Below are positions 7,819 through 16,268 of a stretch of 64,000 nucleotides of DNA, one piece after another (the stretch's first letter is position 1; each line of letters starts with the position of its first letter). This stretch comes from an uncultured Bacteroidales bacterium. Lineage in GTDB: Bacteria > Bacteroidota > Bacteroidia > Bacteroidales > Bacteroidaceae. Location: NCBI GenBank assembly GCA_902779085.1, contig CACYZY010000003.1, positions 248,001 to 312,000 on the forward strand. The letters run 5' to 3'. The position numbers and the translations under genes were made by a program. The notes beneath the pieces were generated by a model that was not told the origin of the DNA, searched no databases, and was given only the letters and a program-made list of their open reading frames with translations.

Positions 7819-8817
7819 TTATTCAAACAAGGGCACATTTATAACTTTCAAAGCTTCCCTAGTATCTTTGTATGCTTTATTTGCCTCTTCAAAAGAAGGA
7901 ACATAACCGCCATGTATCACACGATGTCTAATCTTCATTACGGTTTCCTGTACATTTGGCAGTCCATCAAGGGATAATTTCAATTTTTTGCACAACTCCA
8001 CTAATTTAGAATAACCATCAGCTTGTCTTAAAACATAATCCTGTAATTCTACGGTTATATGAGTCTCTTCAAAATAAAAAGAAATCATCTTCTTAAGCAT
8101 AACCTCAATAGAGGTTGCACAATTCAGAATAGAAGCTCGTGTATCATGACGTGCCATATTCATACGTGCATTACCAAGCATCTCATATGGAGCAGAAATC
8201 GATCTATTAATATTTTTAAGGGCAGAATGAATATCTTTTAATAACAATAGTTTTTTACCATCATCTATTACAATGGAGATACTACCCTCAATTAGACGTT
8301 TTCCTCCTTCACCGAAAGAGACAGAATTCTTTACCTCACAAACGTCATTAATAACTTCATCTGAAGAAATTCTTATTGCGTCTGGATTAATGATTTGGAG
8401 AGCATTTACCACTTTTCTGGCAAGTTTCTGGAATTCAAATGATTTAATCATCATTTGTGATTGTTTTGCAAAACACTTAACAAGTACAGTTGAGAGCCAT
8501 GCTTTAAAAGTTTCTGGTTTATCTATCTGGCTATAATTGTTTACCTTACCCCAACAGTTTACATCCATACCAATGGCCTCAAGTAAACCTGGGATTTCTA
8601 ATTCTGGATATCCATCTTTTATAATTACTGATGGAAAAACTATTGACAGATAAAAATCACCATAATGAAAAGAAATACTTTTCCCTAATAATCGGCTATC
8701 AATAGCATATCGTTCCGCTAAGTCAACAAAATATGCACTAATAAGTACATAACCAGATGGCATACCTTTTTGGTCAAAACATTTTAAATCTTTTAAATTA
8801 CAATAAAATTTTCCCAC
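7819..8817 (-). CDS. HEPN-motif protein of unknown function (possible defence protein)
   Basis: A 332-residue protein not recognised as a named family. The N-terminal two thirds show no familiar motif. The C-terminal third (about 215-325) is helical and contains IRHRVIHGG, an R-x4-H motif (R297, H302), followed by VPSFEEANKAY, the pattern of Apea-like and other HEPN domains, which are often ribonucleases in toxin and abortive-infection systems. It stands alone, 62-134 bp from the Panacea pair depending on its start, in the same AT-rich island and on the same strand; a cognate nucleotidyltransferase (MNT) is not present. Function as an RNase is inference from the motif. Confidence 0.6.
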   Translation of the reverse strand: MGKFYCNLKDLKCFDQKGMPSGYVLISAYFVDLAERYAIDSRLLGKSISFHYGDFYLSIVFPSVIIKDGYPELEIPGLLEAIGMDVNCWGKVNNYSQIDKPETFKAWLSTVLVKCFAKQSQMMIKSFEFQKLARKVVNALQIINPDAIRISSDEVINDVCEVKNSVSFGEGGKRLIEGSISIVIDDGKKLLLLKDIHSALKNINRSISAPYEMLGNARMNMARHDTRASILNCATSIEVMLKKMISFYFEETHITVELQDYVLRQADGYSKLVELCKKLKLSLDGLPNVQETVMKIRHRVIHGGYVPSFEEANKAYKDTREALKVINVPLFE

Positions 8818-8976
8818 TGATTAGCATTCTTTTGAAGATTTGACTATATTAGAAACCTTTCATTTCAGAATCTTAACCTTACCTGCCTCTATATTTATAG
8901 AACCCTAATAAAATAAAGCAGTAGCTCAGTCAGCAAAAAATTGGCTTTAATTCAGGCAAGTCTTTACATTGCCAGT

Positions 8977-9555
8977 TTAATATCTTTCTTCAATCACTTT
9001 CCAGTCAATTATCTTCCACAGCTCAGCAAGATGAGCAGCACGACGGTTTTGGTAGTCGAGGTAATAAGCATGCTCCCAAACATCGAAAGTCAGCAAAGGT
9101 TTCAAGCCCTTAGTAACAGGGTTAGAAGCGCCAGGCTCCTGAGTAATAACCAGAGAACCATCAGCCTGTGCAGACAGCCATACCCAACCACTGCCAAAAA
9201 GGCCTACACCCTTGGCAACAAACTCTTCCTTAAAGGCATCTATACTCCCCCACTGCTTCTCAATCTGAGCAGCCAGTGCACCTATAGGAGCATTCGCAAC
9301 TTTATCAGCAGGACCGAATTGGGTAAAATACAGATTGTGGTTGAGCACCTGACCAGCATTATTGAAGATTGCTCCAGATGATTGTTTGACAATCTCCTCG
9401 ATGGACAATCCTTCCAGTCCACTTCCTGTCAGCAATTTGTTCAGGTTATCTACATAGGCCTGCAAGTGCTTGCCATAATGGTACTCTATCGTCTTGACGC
9501 TAATAACTGGCTCTAAGGCCTCCTTTGCATAAGGTAAATCAATCAGTGTAAACAT
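8977..9555 (-). CDS. sodB: Superoxide dismutase, iron type
   Basis: Dismutates superoxide in the cytoplasm of this presumably oxygen-sensitive anaerobe. The 192-residue sequence has the four metal ligands at H26, H73, D158 (FDVWEHAYY) and H162, and a glutamine at position 69 (NNAGQVLNHNLYF), which is the Fe-SOD arrangement rather than the Mn-SOD glycine/histidine one; Bacteroidales enzymes are often cambialistic. The start lies 5 bp after the stop of ugd, so the gene appears to be expressed from the ugd transcript, an odd partnership of oxidative stress defence and capsule precursor synthesis. No own promoter is evident. Confidence 0.96.
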   Translation of the reverse strand: MFTLIDLPYAKEALEPVISVKTIEYHYGKHLQAYVDNLNKLLTGSGLEGLSIEEIVKQSSGAIFNNAGQVLNHNLYFTQFGPADKVANAPIGALAAQIEKQWGSIDAFKEEFVAKGVGLFGSGWVWLSAQADGSLVITQEPGASNPVTKGLKPLLTFDVWEHAYYLDYQNRRAAHLAELWKIIDWKVIEERY

Positions 9556-9560
9556 ATTTT

Positions 9561-10832
9561 TCAGTCTCTTCTAAATAAATCACGGGTATAAACCTTGTCC
9601 TGCACATCATCCAGGGCCGTGTCATAGCGGTTGGCAATGATGGCATCGCTCTGTACCTTGAAAGCAGCCAGGTCATTCACCACCCTACTGCCGAAGAACG
9701 TGCTGCCATCTGGCAATGCAGGTTCATATACAATCACCTTGGCACCCTTGGCCTTGATGCGCTTCATGATGCCTTGGATGGCACTCTGACGGAAGTTGTC
9801 GGAGTTGCTCTTCATCGTCAGGCGATAGACTCCTACCACCACTTCTTTCTCTTTAGTAGCAGAGTAGGAATTCTCTCCTGTATAGCTATAATAGCCAGCA
9901 CGGTCCAGTACGCGATCGGCTATAAAGTCTTTTCGTGTACGGTTGCTCTCCACAATGGCCTTGATCAGGTTCTCCGGCACATCGTTGAAGTTGGCCAGCA
10001 GCTGCTTGGTATCCTTCGGCAGGCAGTAGCCGCCATAGCCGAACGACGGGTTGTTGTAGTGACTGCCGATGCGTGGGTCCAGACATACCCCCTCGATGAT
10101 GGCCTGCGTATCCAGTCCCTTCATCTCGGCATAGGTATCCAGCTCGTTGAAGTAGCTCACGCGCAAGGCGAGGTACGTATTGGCAAACAGCTTCACCGCC
10201 TCTGCCTCGGTACTGCCCATGAACAGCACAGGTACATCCTCCTTGAGGGCTCCCTCCAGCAGGAGGTTGGCAAAGGTACGCGCCTTATCGGCCAACAGAC
10301 TGTCGTCATAGCCGATGATGATACGACTCGGATAGAGGTTGTCGTACAACGCCTTGCTCTCGCGCAAGAACTCAGGAGAGAAGATGATGTTAGGTGTCAC
10401 CACCTTCATCGTACCATCCGCCTGGCGCTCACGGTAACTGAATTTCTCACGGGCCGAACGCGTATAGCCTACCGGCACGGTGGACTTGATCACCATCACG
10501 GCATCGGGGTTCACCTCCAGTACCAGTTCGATGACCTCCTCCACATGCGAGGTGTCGAAGAAATTCTTCTTCGGGTCATAGTTCGTAGGCGCCGCAATCA
10601 CCACATAGTCGGCCCCCTTATAGGCAGCCCGTCCATCCAGCGTAGCCTTCAGGTTAAGTTGTTTCTCCGCTAAATATTTCTCTATGTACTCATCCTGGAT
10701 AGGTGAAATCTTTTGGTTGATCTTCTCCACCTTCTCGGGGATGACATCCACAGCCACCACCTCATTTTTCTGAGCCAGGAGCGTCGCGATGCTCAGTCCC
10801 ACATATCCAGTACCTGCTACTGCAATTTTCAT
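9561..10832 (-). CDS. ugd: UDP-glucose 6-dehydrogenase
   Basis: Oxidises UDP-glucose twice to UDP-glucuronic acid with NAD, providing an acidic sugar for surface polysaccharide. The 423-residue protein has GTGYVGLS at 7-14, [10 protein letters not shown] at 115-124, the central FSPEFLRES segment at 151-159 and the active-site cysteine C270 in [11 protein letters not shown]. It belongs to the shorter Ugd subgroup common in Bacteroidales. Twenty-seven bases upstream of the ATG lies a perfect 20-bp palindrome (10860-10879) that could be an operator or a terminator for the module upstream. sodB follows within 5 bp. Confidence 0.95.
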   Translation of the reverse strand: MKIAVAGTGYVGLSIATLLAQKNEVVAVDVIPEKVEKINQKISPIQDEYIEKYLAEKQLNLKATLDGRAAYKGADYVVIAAPTNYDPKKNFFDTSHVEEVIELVLEVNPDAVMVIKSTVPVGYTRSAREKFSYRERQADGTMKVVTPNIIFSPEFLRESKALYDNLYPSRIIIGYDDSLLADKARTFANLLLEGALKEDVPVLFMGSTEAEAVKLFANTYLALRVSYFNELDTYAEMKGLDTQAIIEGVCLDPRIGSHYNNPSFGYGGYCLPKDTKQLLANFNDVPENLIKAIVESNRTRKDFIADRVLDRAGYYSYTGENSYSATKEKEVVVGVYRLTMKSNSDNFRQSAIQGIMKRIKAKGAKVIVYEPALPDGSTFFGSRVVNDLAAFKVQSDAIIANRYDTALDDVQDKVYTRDLFRRD

Positions 10833-10859
10833 ATCAAAACAATTATTTATCTTTCAGTG

Positions 10860-10879
10860 TTTTTAGTATATACTAAAAA
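10860..10879. promoter_or_regulatory. 20-bp perfect palindrome upstream of ugd
   Basis: TTTTTAGTAT followed by its exact reverse complement, 27 bp before the ugd start. It could bind a dimeric regulator or contribute to termination of transcription arriving from the 11-16 kb genes. Role not determined. Confidence 0.4.
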
Positions 10880-10960
10880 ACCGCTGCTAAGATAGTAATT
10901 ATCTGAGAAATAAAAAAATTACTACAGTATAAATGCTTCATGCTACAGTAACACATAGAC

Positions 10961-10981
10961 TATCCCCGCTTGGCGGGGATA
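10961..10981. terminator. GC-rich hairpin after the M15 peptidase gene
   Basis: A 9-bp stem (TATCCCCGC / GCGGGGATA) with a three-base loop begins 5 bases after the end of the M15 peptidase gene. There is no clear T-run behind it on the minus strand, so it may be a weak terminator or transcript-stabilising hairpin. Confidence 0.5.
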
Positions 10982-10986
10982 TCTAC

Positions 10987-11496
10987 TCACTTCATAATAA
11001 AACAAATCTTGCGGCGATTATCCTTCGGCCTCGCTGCGAAATGCAGCCAATAAACACAGCCTCGTCGCTCGAGGAATAATTCATCAAAGTCTTGATTTTT
11101 CTGGTCAGCAATGTCAAGTATTATTACCATGTAGCGGAGGGCTTGCTCCACCCCTGCACAGCGGATATCCACGGCACAGCCTCGCATATGGTTCGAGGTC
11201 TTGCTGGGGTTCAGCCCTGCCCTCTTCATCGCCAGCATCACCTGGTAGGAACGGAAGCCCTGGTTGATGACTAAGGGTTCTACCTCTTTCGAGGTGAAAT
11301 AATCCTCGCTGGGTCGCAATACATACAGCACATTATAGAGGTATCGCAGTTCTTCCAGCCAGTCCTCGCAAAGGTGGATCAGGTTCTCTACTGCCTCCAA
11401 AGGAGGTTCATTGTTATCATCAGTCTTATAACTGGTCTTGGTCAACTCTCCGAGCGAAAAATGCTCGGAGAGGTTCTTGGTTCTGTCTAACATCAT
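10987..11496 (-). CDS. M15-family D,D/L,D-peptidase, endolysin-like
   Basis: A 169-residue zinc peptidase of the M15 (VanY/peptidase M15A) type, expected to cut peptidoglycan stem peptides. The metal site is visible as H103-x6-D110 (SNHMRGCAVDIR) and H152 in YWLHFAA. There is no signal peptide, as in phage endolysins. It is 10 bp downstream of the large primase-helicase gene and is the last gene of that module. From memory, a cell-wall hydrolase next to a VirE-type protein and an HU-like protein recurs in Bacteroidales genomes, often near polysaccharide loci, but there it is commonly an amidase rather than an M15 enzyme. How it would reach the wall is unclear. Confidence 0.85.
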   Translation of the reverse strand: MMLDRTKNLSEHFSLGELTKTSYKTDDNNEPPLEAVENLIHLCEDWLEELRYLYNVLYVLRPSEDYFTSKEVEPLVINQGFRSYQVMLAMKRAGLNPSKTSNHMRGCAVDIRCAGVEQALRYMVIILDIADQKNQDFDELFLERRGCVYWLHFAARPKDNRRKICFIMK

Positions 11497-11506
11497 TCAA
11501 TAGTAG

Positions 11507-14047
11507 TTAAATCATGGTATTGGTAAGTTTCTTGTAGGTGGCGATGGTATGACCATCCTCCACCGTGCTGCCCGTCTTCTCAATGAGCTTGTCGCGGTTC
11601 ATGCGACTGATCACCTTGCGGGCCGATTCTGTGGGCAACGCATAGATGCGCATCACATCCTTGTATGTAAACTCAGTAGGCAGGTTCTCAAAGCAGGTCA
11701 TGCTCTTCTGCTTGCGAGGCCTGTACGCCAGTTTCTCTTTGTGCTGGTTGTCGAAATAAGCCTCTGCCATAGCCCCGAAGAAATAGCGCTGGCAGCCATA
11801 CTGAATATTGACCAGCAGTTCTGCCAGCTGACAATCCACCTCATCAGTTTGGAAACACACTTGCCAGAAATTACCGTCTTCTTTCATCTCGCTCCAGTGG
11901 CGCATCACGATAAAGGGTGCCGAGAAGTTGATGCCATGATAGGCACAGCGTTTCAGCAGCATCTCGTCCGCCTTGGAGTTGTTGAAGGCAGCTTCTTCCA
12001 TCCTACGAGCAGTCCAGTCGTAGAGCTCGTCCACAATTTGCTGGATGGGCAACTCCCCCTTGGTACGGTCCAGCAGAAAAGCCCACTCCTCCAGACGGCG
12101 GTCGCTGTCATAGTCGATGGACGTCTCCCGCTCCATCATCTCGAAGTTGGTGCTGGGCAAAGGGATACAAGTCAGACGAGTGGCCAAGCCGGTACCGATA
12201 TTGCGCTCGTTGATCTTCTTGTGCAGAGCAATGGGTGTACCTGTATAGACAAAGTTCCACATCACCTTGAAGGTACCAATCACAGAGTCAGCATTCGAAT
12301 ACGCCTGTCCGTCTTCCTCATTATGGAAGGCTTTCAGTTCCATGCCCGCCTTCTTCATCCAGGCGCCCGACTTGTCGTTCTCAAGCGTATTGTCCAGCTC
12401 CGAGTCAAAAGTGTACATATGCAGCTGCACCTCCTCGCCATCCACCATTTCCTTGGTGTTGATCATGTCTTGGATGAACTGCGCATTGGAGGTCTTCGAC
12501 GGGTGGTTGCGCAACGGCACCTTGGGTTTCTGGGGCTTGTCCTTGTTGGCACCCTTGGTCTTGAGCAGGTCACGGTAATCGTTGATAGAAACTACTCGCT
12601 CAGCATCGGCTTGCTTGATGGGCAGCATCAGGATATCGTCCAGGCGGGTAGCAAAGCTCTTGCCGCTGGCTGGGTCGCCAATGATGAGAGTCTGACAGTT
12701 GAGTCGGCGCAGTGTTTCGGGACGGTGATAGAAACGATAGGTGCAACGGGTCATGAGCGTCATCATCATGCTCCCTGCCACAAACAAAGCGGCAGGGTAC
12801 TGGTTCTTTTTCAGTCCTTTGCAAATGTCCCTCAGCAAGGGATATTGCGGGAACAACGCCTCTATCTGTCTGCCCCATTGCCACAGCTGCTGGCTCATCT
12901 CATCCTCAGCACAGGCCACTTCGGTCTTGCCACCCCGTACCAACTGGATGTAGCTCAGCCCTGTCACCTCACGCACAGCATCCTGCATCTCCTTGCTGGG
13001 ATAAACCCAAAGATGGTCCTGCACCTGTTTGCGGTTGAACTCATAGGCATCACCCACCATCTTCTCTATGTTCTCGTCACGTTCGGCAACGATGTCTTTC
13101 ACCCACGACTGTGCCAGCAGTACCTCCAGCACCTTTGACTTGTCGGCATCGAGCATGGCCAGCAGGTCGCTTGCCAGACGCAGGCAGGAATCGTGCCGCT
13201 TGATGTCCTGTCCGTCGGGAAGACCACCCGCATACCGCTGGTTGATGATGGTTTGCAAGTCATAGCCACGCCACATCATATCTAATTGACTGTCCTGCTG
13301 TGCTGCAGGTACCTGTCGACCCTCATCAGCAGTCTGCCCATCTTTTGCAGTGGCCACAGCAGACCTTTGGTCAGACTTAAAAGTACCATCAGCAAGATGA
13401 TAAAGAGGTTGACTGGTACCAGCCCTGTATTGAGCATTGTATTTCTCAGCAAATTCCTTGTCTTCATAAGTAAAAACTGCATTGTTAATGTATAAAAGAT
13501 CTTCTTCCTTGCAGATAAAAGCCGTGCGGGATGCATCCTTACCGCTCATGTCTGGCGTCAGCCCCAGTCGTTTTGCCATTTCCAATTGATTATCAGCAAT
13601 GTTACCCCACTCCACATTAGCCATGAAGACTATCTTCAATCCGTGTCCACTGGGTGTTATGAACACCACGACGATTCTATCCAAATCTTCCCTGGCAGCT
13701 AATATTCCACTTTCAACTTTCGCCCACAGTTCTTTGGGGTCATCGACATGGTCGATGTCGAGTACCACCAGCCCCGTAAGGCGGGCATATTTCTGCAGGT
13801 TCCAGCGACCATCTTCATAGCCAGTCACCTGCTTGGTTTTCTTATCCTTGATGGCACGCTTTGACACATCGAATGTAGCCTGGAAGCAAATACAAGGCAA
13901 TGATTCTTTATAGCTGGCCTTGCCAGTCTGGCGAAACAGGTCGATGTTGGCGTTGTTCCGCTTGGCACGCAGCAGTCGGTAAAACTGCTGCTCGCTAAGG
14001 GGTTCGGTACCACCTTCTTTTTTCTTCTTATAACAAATCATACACAA
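11507..14047 (-). CDS. Primase-helicase protein (VirE-N/BT4734-like prim-pol plus DUF3987-like ATPase)
   Basis: An 846-residue replication-type protein. Residues 20-200 look like the BT4734/VirE N-terminal domain, an archaeo-eukaryotic primase fold: the acidic motif LVVLDIDH (D97, D99), the SGHG motif at 133-136 and a KDASRTAFI segment at 170-178. Residues 380-640 form a DUF3987-like helicase/ATPase with a classic Walker A GDPASGKS at 457-464 and an acidic TFDSELD segment at 546-552. Residues about 790-830 resemble a winged helix. This arrangement is that of primase-helicases of plasmids and phage satellites. It lies upstream of the M15 gene (10 bp) and downstream of three small genes; iteron-like repeats at 15.1 and 16.1 kb are possible binding sites. 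No integrase or mobilisation gene is nearby. Confidence 0.85.
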   Translation of the reverse strand: MCMICYKKKKEGGTEPLSEQQFYRLLRAKRNNANIDLFRQTGKASYKESLPCICFQATFDVSKRAIKDKKTKQVTGYEDGRWNLQKYARLTGLVVLDIDHVDDPKELWAKVESGILAAREDLDRIVVVFITPSGHGLKIVFMANVEWGNIADNQLEMAKRLGLTPDMSGKDASRTAFICKEEDLLYINNAVFTYEDKEFAEKYNAQYRAGTSQPLYHLADGTFKSDQRSAVATAKDGQTADEGRQVPAAQQDSQLDMMWRGYDLQTIINQRYAGGLPDGQDIKRHDSCLRLASDLLAMLDADKSKVLEVLLAQSWVKDIVAERDENIEKMVGDAYEFNRKQVQDHLWVYPSKEMQDAVREVTGLSYIQLVRGGKTEVACAEDEMSQQLWQWGRQIEALFPQYPLLRDICKGLKKNQYPAALFVAGSMMMTLMTRCTYRFYHRPETLRRLNCQTLIIGDPASGKSFATRLDDILMLPIKQADAERVVSINDYRDLLKTKGANKDKPQKPKVPLRNHPSKTSNAQFIQDMINTKEMVDGEEVQLHMYTFDSELDNTLENDKSGAWMKKAGMELKAFHNEEDGQAYSNADSVIGTFKVMWNFVYTGTPIALHKKINERNIGTGLATRLTCIPLPSTNFEMMERETSIDYDSDRRLEEWAFLLDRTKGELPIQQIVDELYDWTARRMEEAAFNNSKADEMLLKRCAYHGINFSAPFIVMRHWSEMKEDGNFWQVCFQTDEVDCQLAELLVNIQYGCQRYFFGAMAEAYFDNQHKEKLAYRPRKQKSMTCFENLPTEFTYKDVMRIYALPTESARKVISRMNRDKLIEKTGSTVEDGHTIATYKKLTNTMI

Positions 14048-14059
14048 AGAATTAAAAGG

Positions 14060-14359
14060 TTAAACATTACCTGTCATCGGTTCAATGCTCGTAACAGTCA
14101 ACTTGTTCTGGTGGATGTTCTTGTTCTCGCCCACCAGGTTGTGGCTCCAATAGCCCCTGATGGTGTAGAGCCGATTCTCGAAGAACTGTGTATCCTTGTG
14201 CTTGGTGGCATTATAGCCCGTCAGTTCACCATAGAACTTCTCATCACCATGAGCCATCATCAGTCCCCGGCTCTTAAAACAATCTGTAGTTCCATCCTGC
14301 TTGTTAAATTCGCGTTCTGTGTAGGCACCTACCGCCTCAATCGTTACAATCCTTTCCAT
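14060..14359 (-). CDS. Small protein of unknown function in the primase module
   Basis: A 99-residue protein with a beta-rich pattern: alternating hydrophobic stretches such as MERIVTIEAVGAYT, GLMMAHGDEKFYGEL and LYTIRGYW, ending NKLTVTSIEPM. That pattern and the position 12 bp upstream of the primase-helicase gene make an OB-fold, single-stranded-DNA-binding-like role conceivable, but I do not recognise the family and the sequence lacks an acidic SSB tail. Low certainty of function; the gene itself is supported by its tight spacing and composition. Confidence 0.6.
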   Translation of the reverse strand: MERIVTIEAVGAYTEREFNKQDGTTDCFKSRGLMMAHGDEKFYGELTGYNATKHKDTQFFENRLYTIRGYWSHNLVGENKNIHQNKLTVTSIEPMTGNV

Positions 14360-14373
14360 ATCTGATAATCAAA

Positions 14374-14712
14374 TCATTTGTTAATAACATCCTTTACTTT
14401 CAGCAGTGTCATGGCCTTCTGTACATTGCTGTCAAACACCTGGTCGATGGTATCGACATCCAGCAGCTTGCTCACTGCCACATACATCTTATAGAGTTTT
14501 TCGCTCTCAGAGAACCTGCCGTTGGGCAACTGACACAACAGCCTGCTTCTTTTCCTTTGTTTGGCACTTTGGCTAAATGACTTCAGCACGTAATCAAAGG
14601 TATCTTCAGTGCGGCGTATCTCACCTACCACTTTCCTGCCTTCACTCAAACGCTCGTAATCCTCGTCTGTCACTTTTACTAATATCCACATCATAGTCAA
14701 TACTTTTTTCAT
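14374..14712 (-). CDS. Small basic protein of unknown function in the primase module
   Basis: A 112-residue, lysine/arginine-rich protein. ATG codons are also present at 14694 and 14691 (MMWILVKV), which may be the true start because the first six residues (MKKVLT) add nothing recognisable. The middle contains a SAKQRKRSRLL basic patch and the C-terminus a helical VFDSNVQKAMTLLKVKDV segment. It sits 14 bp from the 99-residue gene and 60 bp from the cysteine-rich gene, so all belong to one transcription unit. A DNA-binding or regulatory role would fit the charge but cannot be shown. Confidence 0.55.
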   Translation of the reverse strand: MKKVLTMMWILVKVTDEDYERLSEGRKVVGEIRRTEDTFDYVLKSFSQSAKQRKRSRLLCQLPNGRFSESEKLYKMYVAVSKLLDVDTIDQVFDSNVQKAMTLLKVKDVINK

Positions 14713-14775
14713 TAATAATCAATTATTTAAATTCTATTCCCTTGCTCCTCCGGATAAGCTTGGGACAAACATGTT

Positions 14776-15021
14776 TCATTCTTTTGACTGCGCAATGGCT
14801 TCGGCTGCCTTGTCCAAACCTGGATGCAGTTTCTTCAACAGTGCCGACAGCTGCCATTCCTTGCAGATGTTCATCTGCCCTACCTTCTTTCGGCGCTTGG
14901 GGCAGTATCTCACTCCCTCCTGGTTGATGGTCTTGTGCTGACAACTGCAACAGCCGCTGACAATCATATGCCCGAAAGGGTTTCGTGTTGTTCTGGTAAT
15001 TATGATTTCTTCTTTTTTCAT
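14776..15021 (-). CDS. Small cysteine-rich (zinc-ribbon-like) protein
   Basis: An 81-residue protein when started at MKKEEIIITRT (15021); a longer frame begins 48 bases upstream but adds a region rich in Tyr/Gln/Asn without support. Five cysteines occur in the pattern CCxC (SGCCSCQHK), YCPKRRKK and NICKEW, which could bind one zinc ion, and the C-terminus is helical. Such small zinc proteins accompany phage or plasmid replication genes. An overlapping longer frame (14723-15121) in another register is considered a shadow. Repeated GTACAC motifs lie just upstream of this gene and may control it. Confidence 0.6.
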   Translation of the reverse strand: MKKEEIIITRTTRNPFGHMIVSGCCSCQHKTINQEGVRYCPKRRKKVGQMNICKEWQLSALLKKLHPGLDKAAEAIAQSKE

Positions 15022-15086
15022 CTGGTTGGTTTTGTTGTTTCGCTGATGCAAATATGGGGAGAATAGCAAGGGCAGGAAAATAAAAA

Positions 15087-15118
15087 TACCCCGAATACCG
15101 AAAATGGTATACGGGGTA
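15087..15118. repeat. Imperfect 13-bp inverted repeat upstream of the small zinc protein gene
   Basis: TACCCCGAATACC (15087-15099) and GGTATACGGGGTA (15106-15118) are reverse complements with one mismatch, loop 6 bases. The right arm overlaps the first GTACAC copy of the repeat cluster. Candidate operator, terminator or part of an origin. Confidence 0.6.
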
Positions 15119-15176
15119 CACGCAATTTATAGACTAAGTACACGGGGCAGGTACACAGAGGTACACGGAGGTACAC
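15116..15176. repeat. Five GTACAC repeats, three at exact 10-bp spacing
   Basis: The hexamer GTACAC occurs at 15116, 15138, 15151, 15161 and 15171. The last three form a 10-bp tandem (AGGTACACRG), one helical turn per unit, and the first and last copies share the longer context GTACACGCAAT. The cluster fills the space between the 259-residue gene and the zinc protein gene. It has the form of an iteron or multi-site operator. Confidence 0.65.
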
Positions 15177-15198
15177 GCAATCTCTGCCGAATTACATT

Positions 15199-15978
15199 TT
15201 ATTGATGGTCTCCTGGATGATAGATAAACAGGTCGGGACGCCTGAAATAATACGTTTTATCAACAATGCGGCCGTCCATGATTGTAACGAAGCAGTTCCT
15301 CACCTTGTCGGCAAAATCCCTGTAGCTGCAGCCAGTCAGCACATCCTTCACCGTATCGGGGCCCCACTCCATCGTGCTCTTACGCTTGAACTCGGGCAGC
15401 ACCCGCTTGAAGTCCAAGGTGCTCCATGCCCAGCCATTGTGGTCTTTTACCCACATGATGAAATGAGAGTCAGCACGGTCAACCAGCCAGTTGATTTCCT
15501 CCAGCACTTTATGGATGACAAACCACCGTTTGATACCATCCACCTTGTCGGATATCAGGCCAGGGAAAGCAGCCAGCACTTTTTGCACATCTATGGCATC
15601 GTGAAATATTCCATCCATCTTTGAGGTAGATGGCAGCAGGGGTATGGTACTCAGCAGCTGCATGTCTGGAGGCAGCACTGTCGCAGACTCCTCCAGAAGA
15701 TCCATTGGTGATGGAAGCAGTGTATTAGCAAGAGGTTGCGGAGCATCCTGCTGCTTTTGTTGCTGGAAGTACTGTGTCACACAGGCCAGGTTAGCATAGT
15801 CATCAGCAGTCCCCTTGCCCTGCAGCAAGTTGTAGGTCATATTCACTATGACCATTGCCTCCCATCTCGAACATTGGTTGATACAGTAGTTGCAAATCAT
15901 TGCTGTGTTGAATACCACTTCATTTTTGAGCATACGCTCAACAGTCCGGAGTTGTTCTCCGGCATCTTTTCTAATCAT
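15199..15978 (-). CDS. Unknown protein of the primase module
   Basis: A 259-residue protein I do not recognise. The first 75 residues are helical with two cysteines (MICNYCINQCSRWEAM), a glutamine/proline-rich linker follows (residues about 85-135), and residues 140-255 form a second region with many aromatic residues (KRWFVIHKVLEEINWL, MWVKDHNGWAWSTLDFKRVLPEF), ending in DKTYYFRRPDLFIYHPGDHQ. The two-part design with a linker suggests a DNA-binding or adaptor protein. It is the first minus-strand gene of the module and starts beside the large palindromic region, so it may be autoregulated from it. No clear Bacteroidetes promoter box was found immediately upstream. Confidence 0.6.
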   Translation of the reverse strand: MIRKDAGEQLRTVERMLKNEVVFNTAMICNYCINQCSRWEAMVIVNMTYNLLQGKGTADDYANLACVTQYFQQQKQQDAPQPLANTLLPSPMDLLEESATVLPPDMQLLSTIPLLPSTSKMDGIFHDAIDVQKVLAAFPGLISDKVDGIKRWFVIHKVLEEINWLVDRADSHFIMWVKDHNGWAWSTLDFKRVLPEFKRKSTMEWGPDTVKDVLTGCSYRDFADKVRNCFVTIMDGRIVDKTYYFRRPDLFIYHPGDHQ

Positions 15979-16065
15979 AAGAAACTTTTATTAAATTGTT
16001 AATAATTTGATCTATTTTTACTTACAACATTAATTCGAGCCACTTAGCAGCACTCCTCCTCCCCC

Positions 16066-16260
16066 CGAGTGACAGAGTGACCGAGTGACATTAGCAATTC
16101 CTGATGCTGCAAAGTGACAATAGGAATTTAAAAGCATATATTTTTTATTATTATATATAATATTAATTTAATAATATTATATATAATAATAAAGATTTCC
16201 GTGTCACTCCAAGTTATAAACTCTGGATTTTGAAATGTCACTCGGTCACTCTGTCACTTG
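16066..16260. repeat. Iteron-bearing composite palindrome around an AT-rich dyad (origin-like)
   Basis: Three 8-bp direct repeats (CGAGTGAC, AGAGTGAC, CGAGTGAC) at 16066-16089 are mirrored by three inverted copies at 16237-16260, giving a perfect 24-bp inverted repeat (16069-16092 and 16234-16257). Single further half-sites lie inside at 16111-16118 (AAAGTGAC) and 16203-16210 (GTCACTCC). At the centre is a pure A/T palindrome with 21-bp arms (16144-16164 and 16173-16193). The whole structure is almost symmetric about base 16165. Iterons flanking an easily melted dyad next to a primase-helicase gene and an HU-like gene resemble a plasmid or phage origin; an operator between divergent genes is the alternative. 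Confidence 0.85.
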
Positions 16261-16268
16261 GGCCTCAT

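Noticed and set aside
11549..13138. Plus-strand open frame of 529 codons opposite the primase-helicase gene
   Set aside because: Antisense to the Walker A and primase motifs of the real gene; no recognisable domain.
14723..15121. 132-codon minus-strand frame overlapping the small zinc protein gene
   Set aside because: Its codons run across the repeat region and give low-complexity Q/N/R text; the overlapping 81-residue frame with patterned cysteines is more plausible.
15116..16260. CRISPR array
   Set aside because: The repeats are 6-8 bp, without spacers of uniform length, and no cas gene is near.
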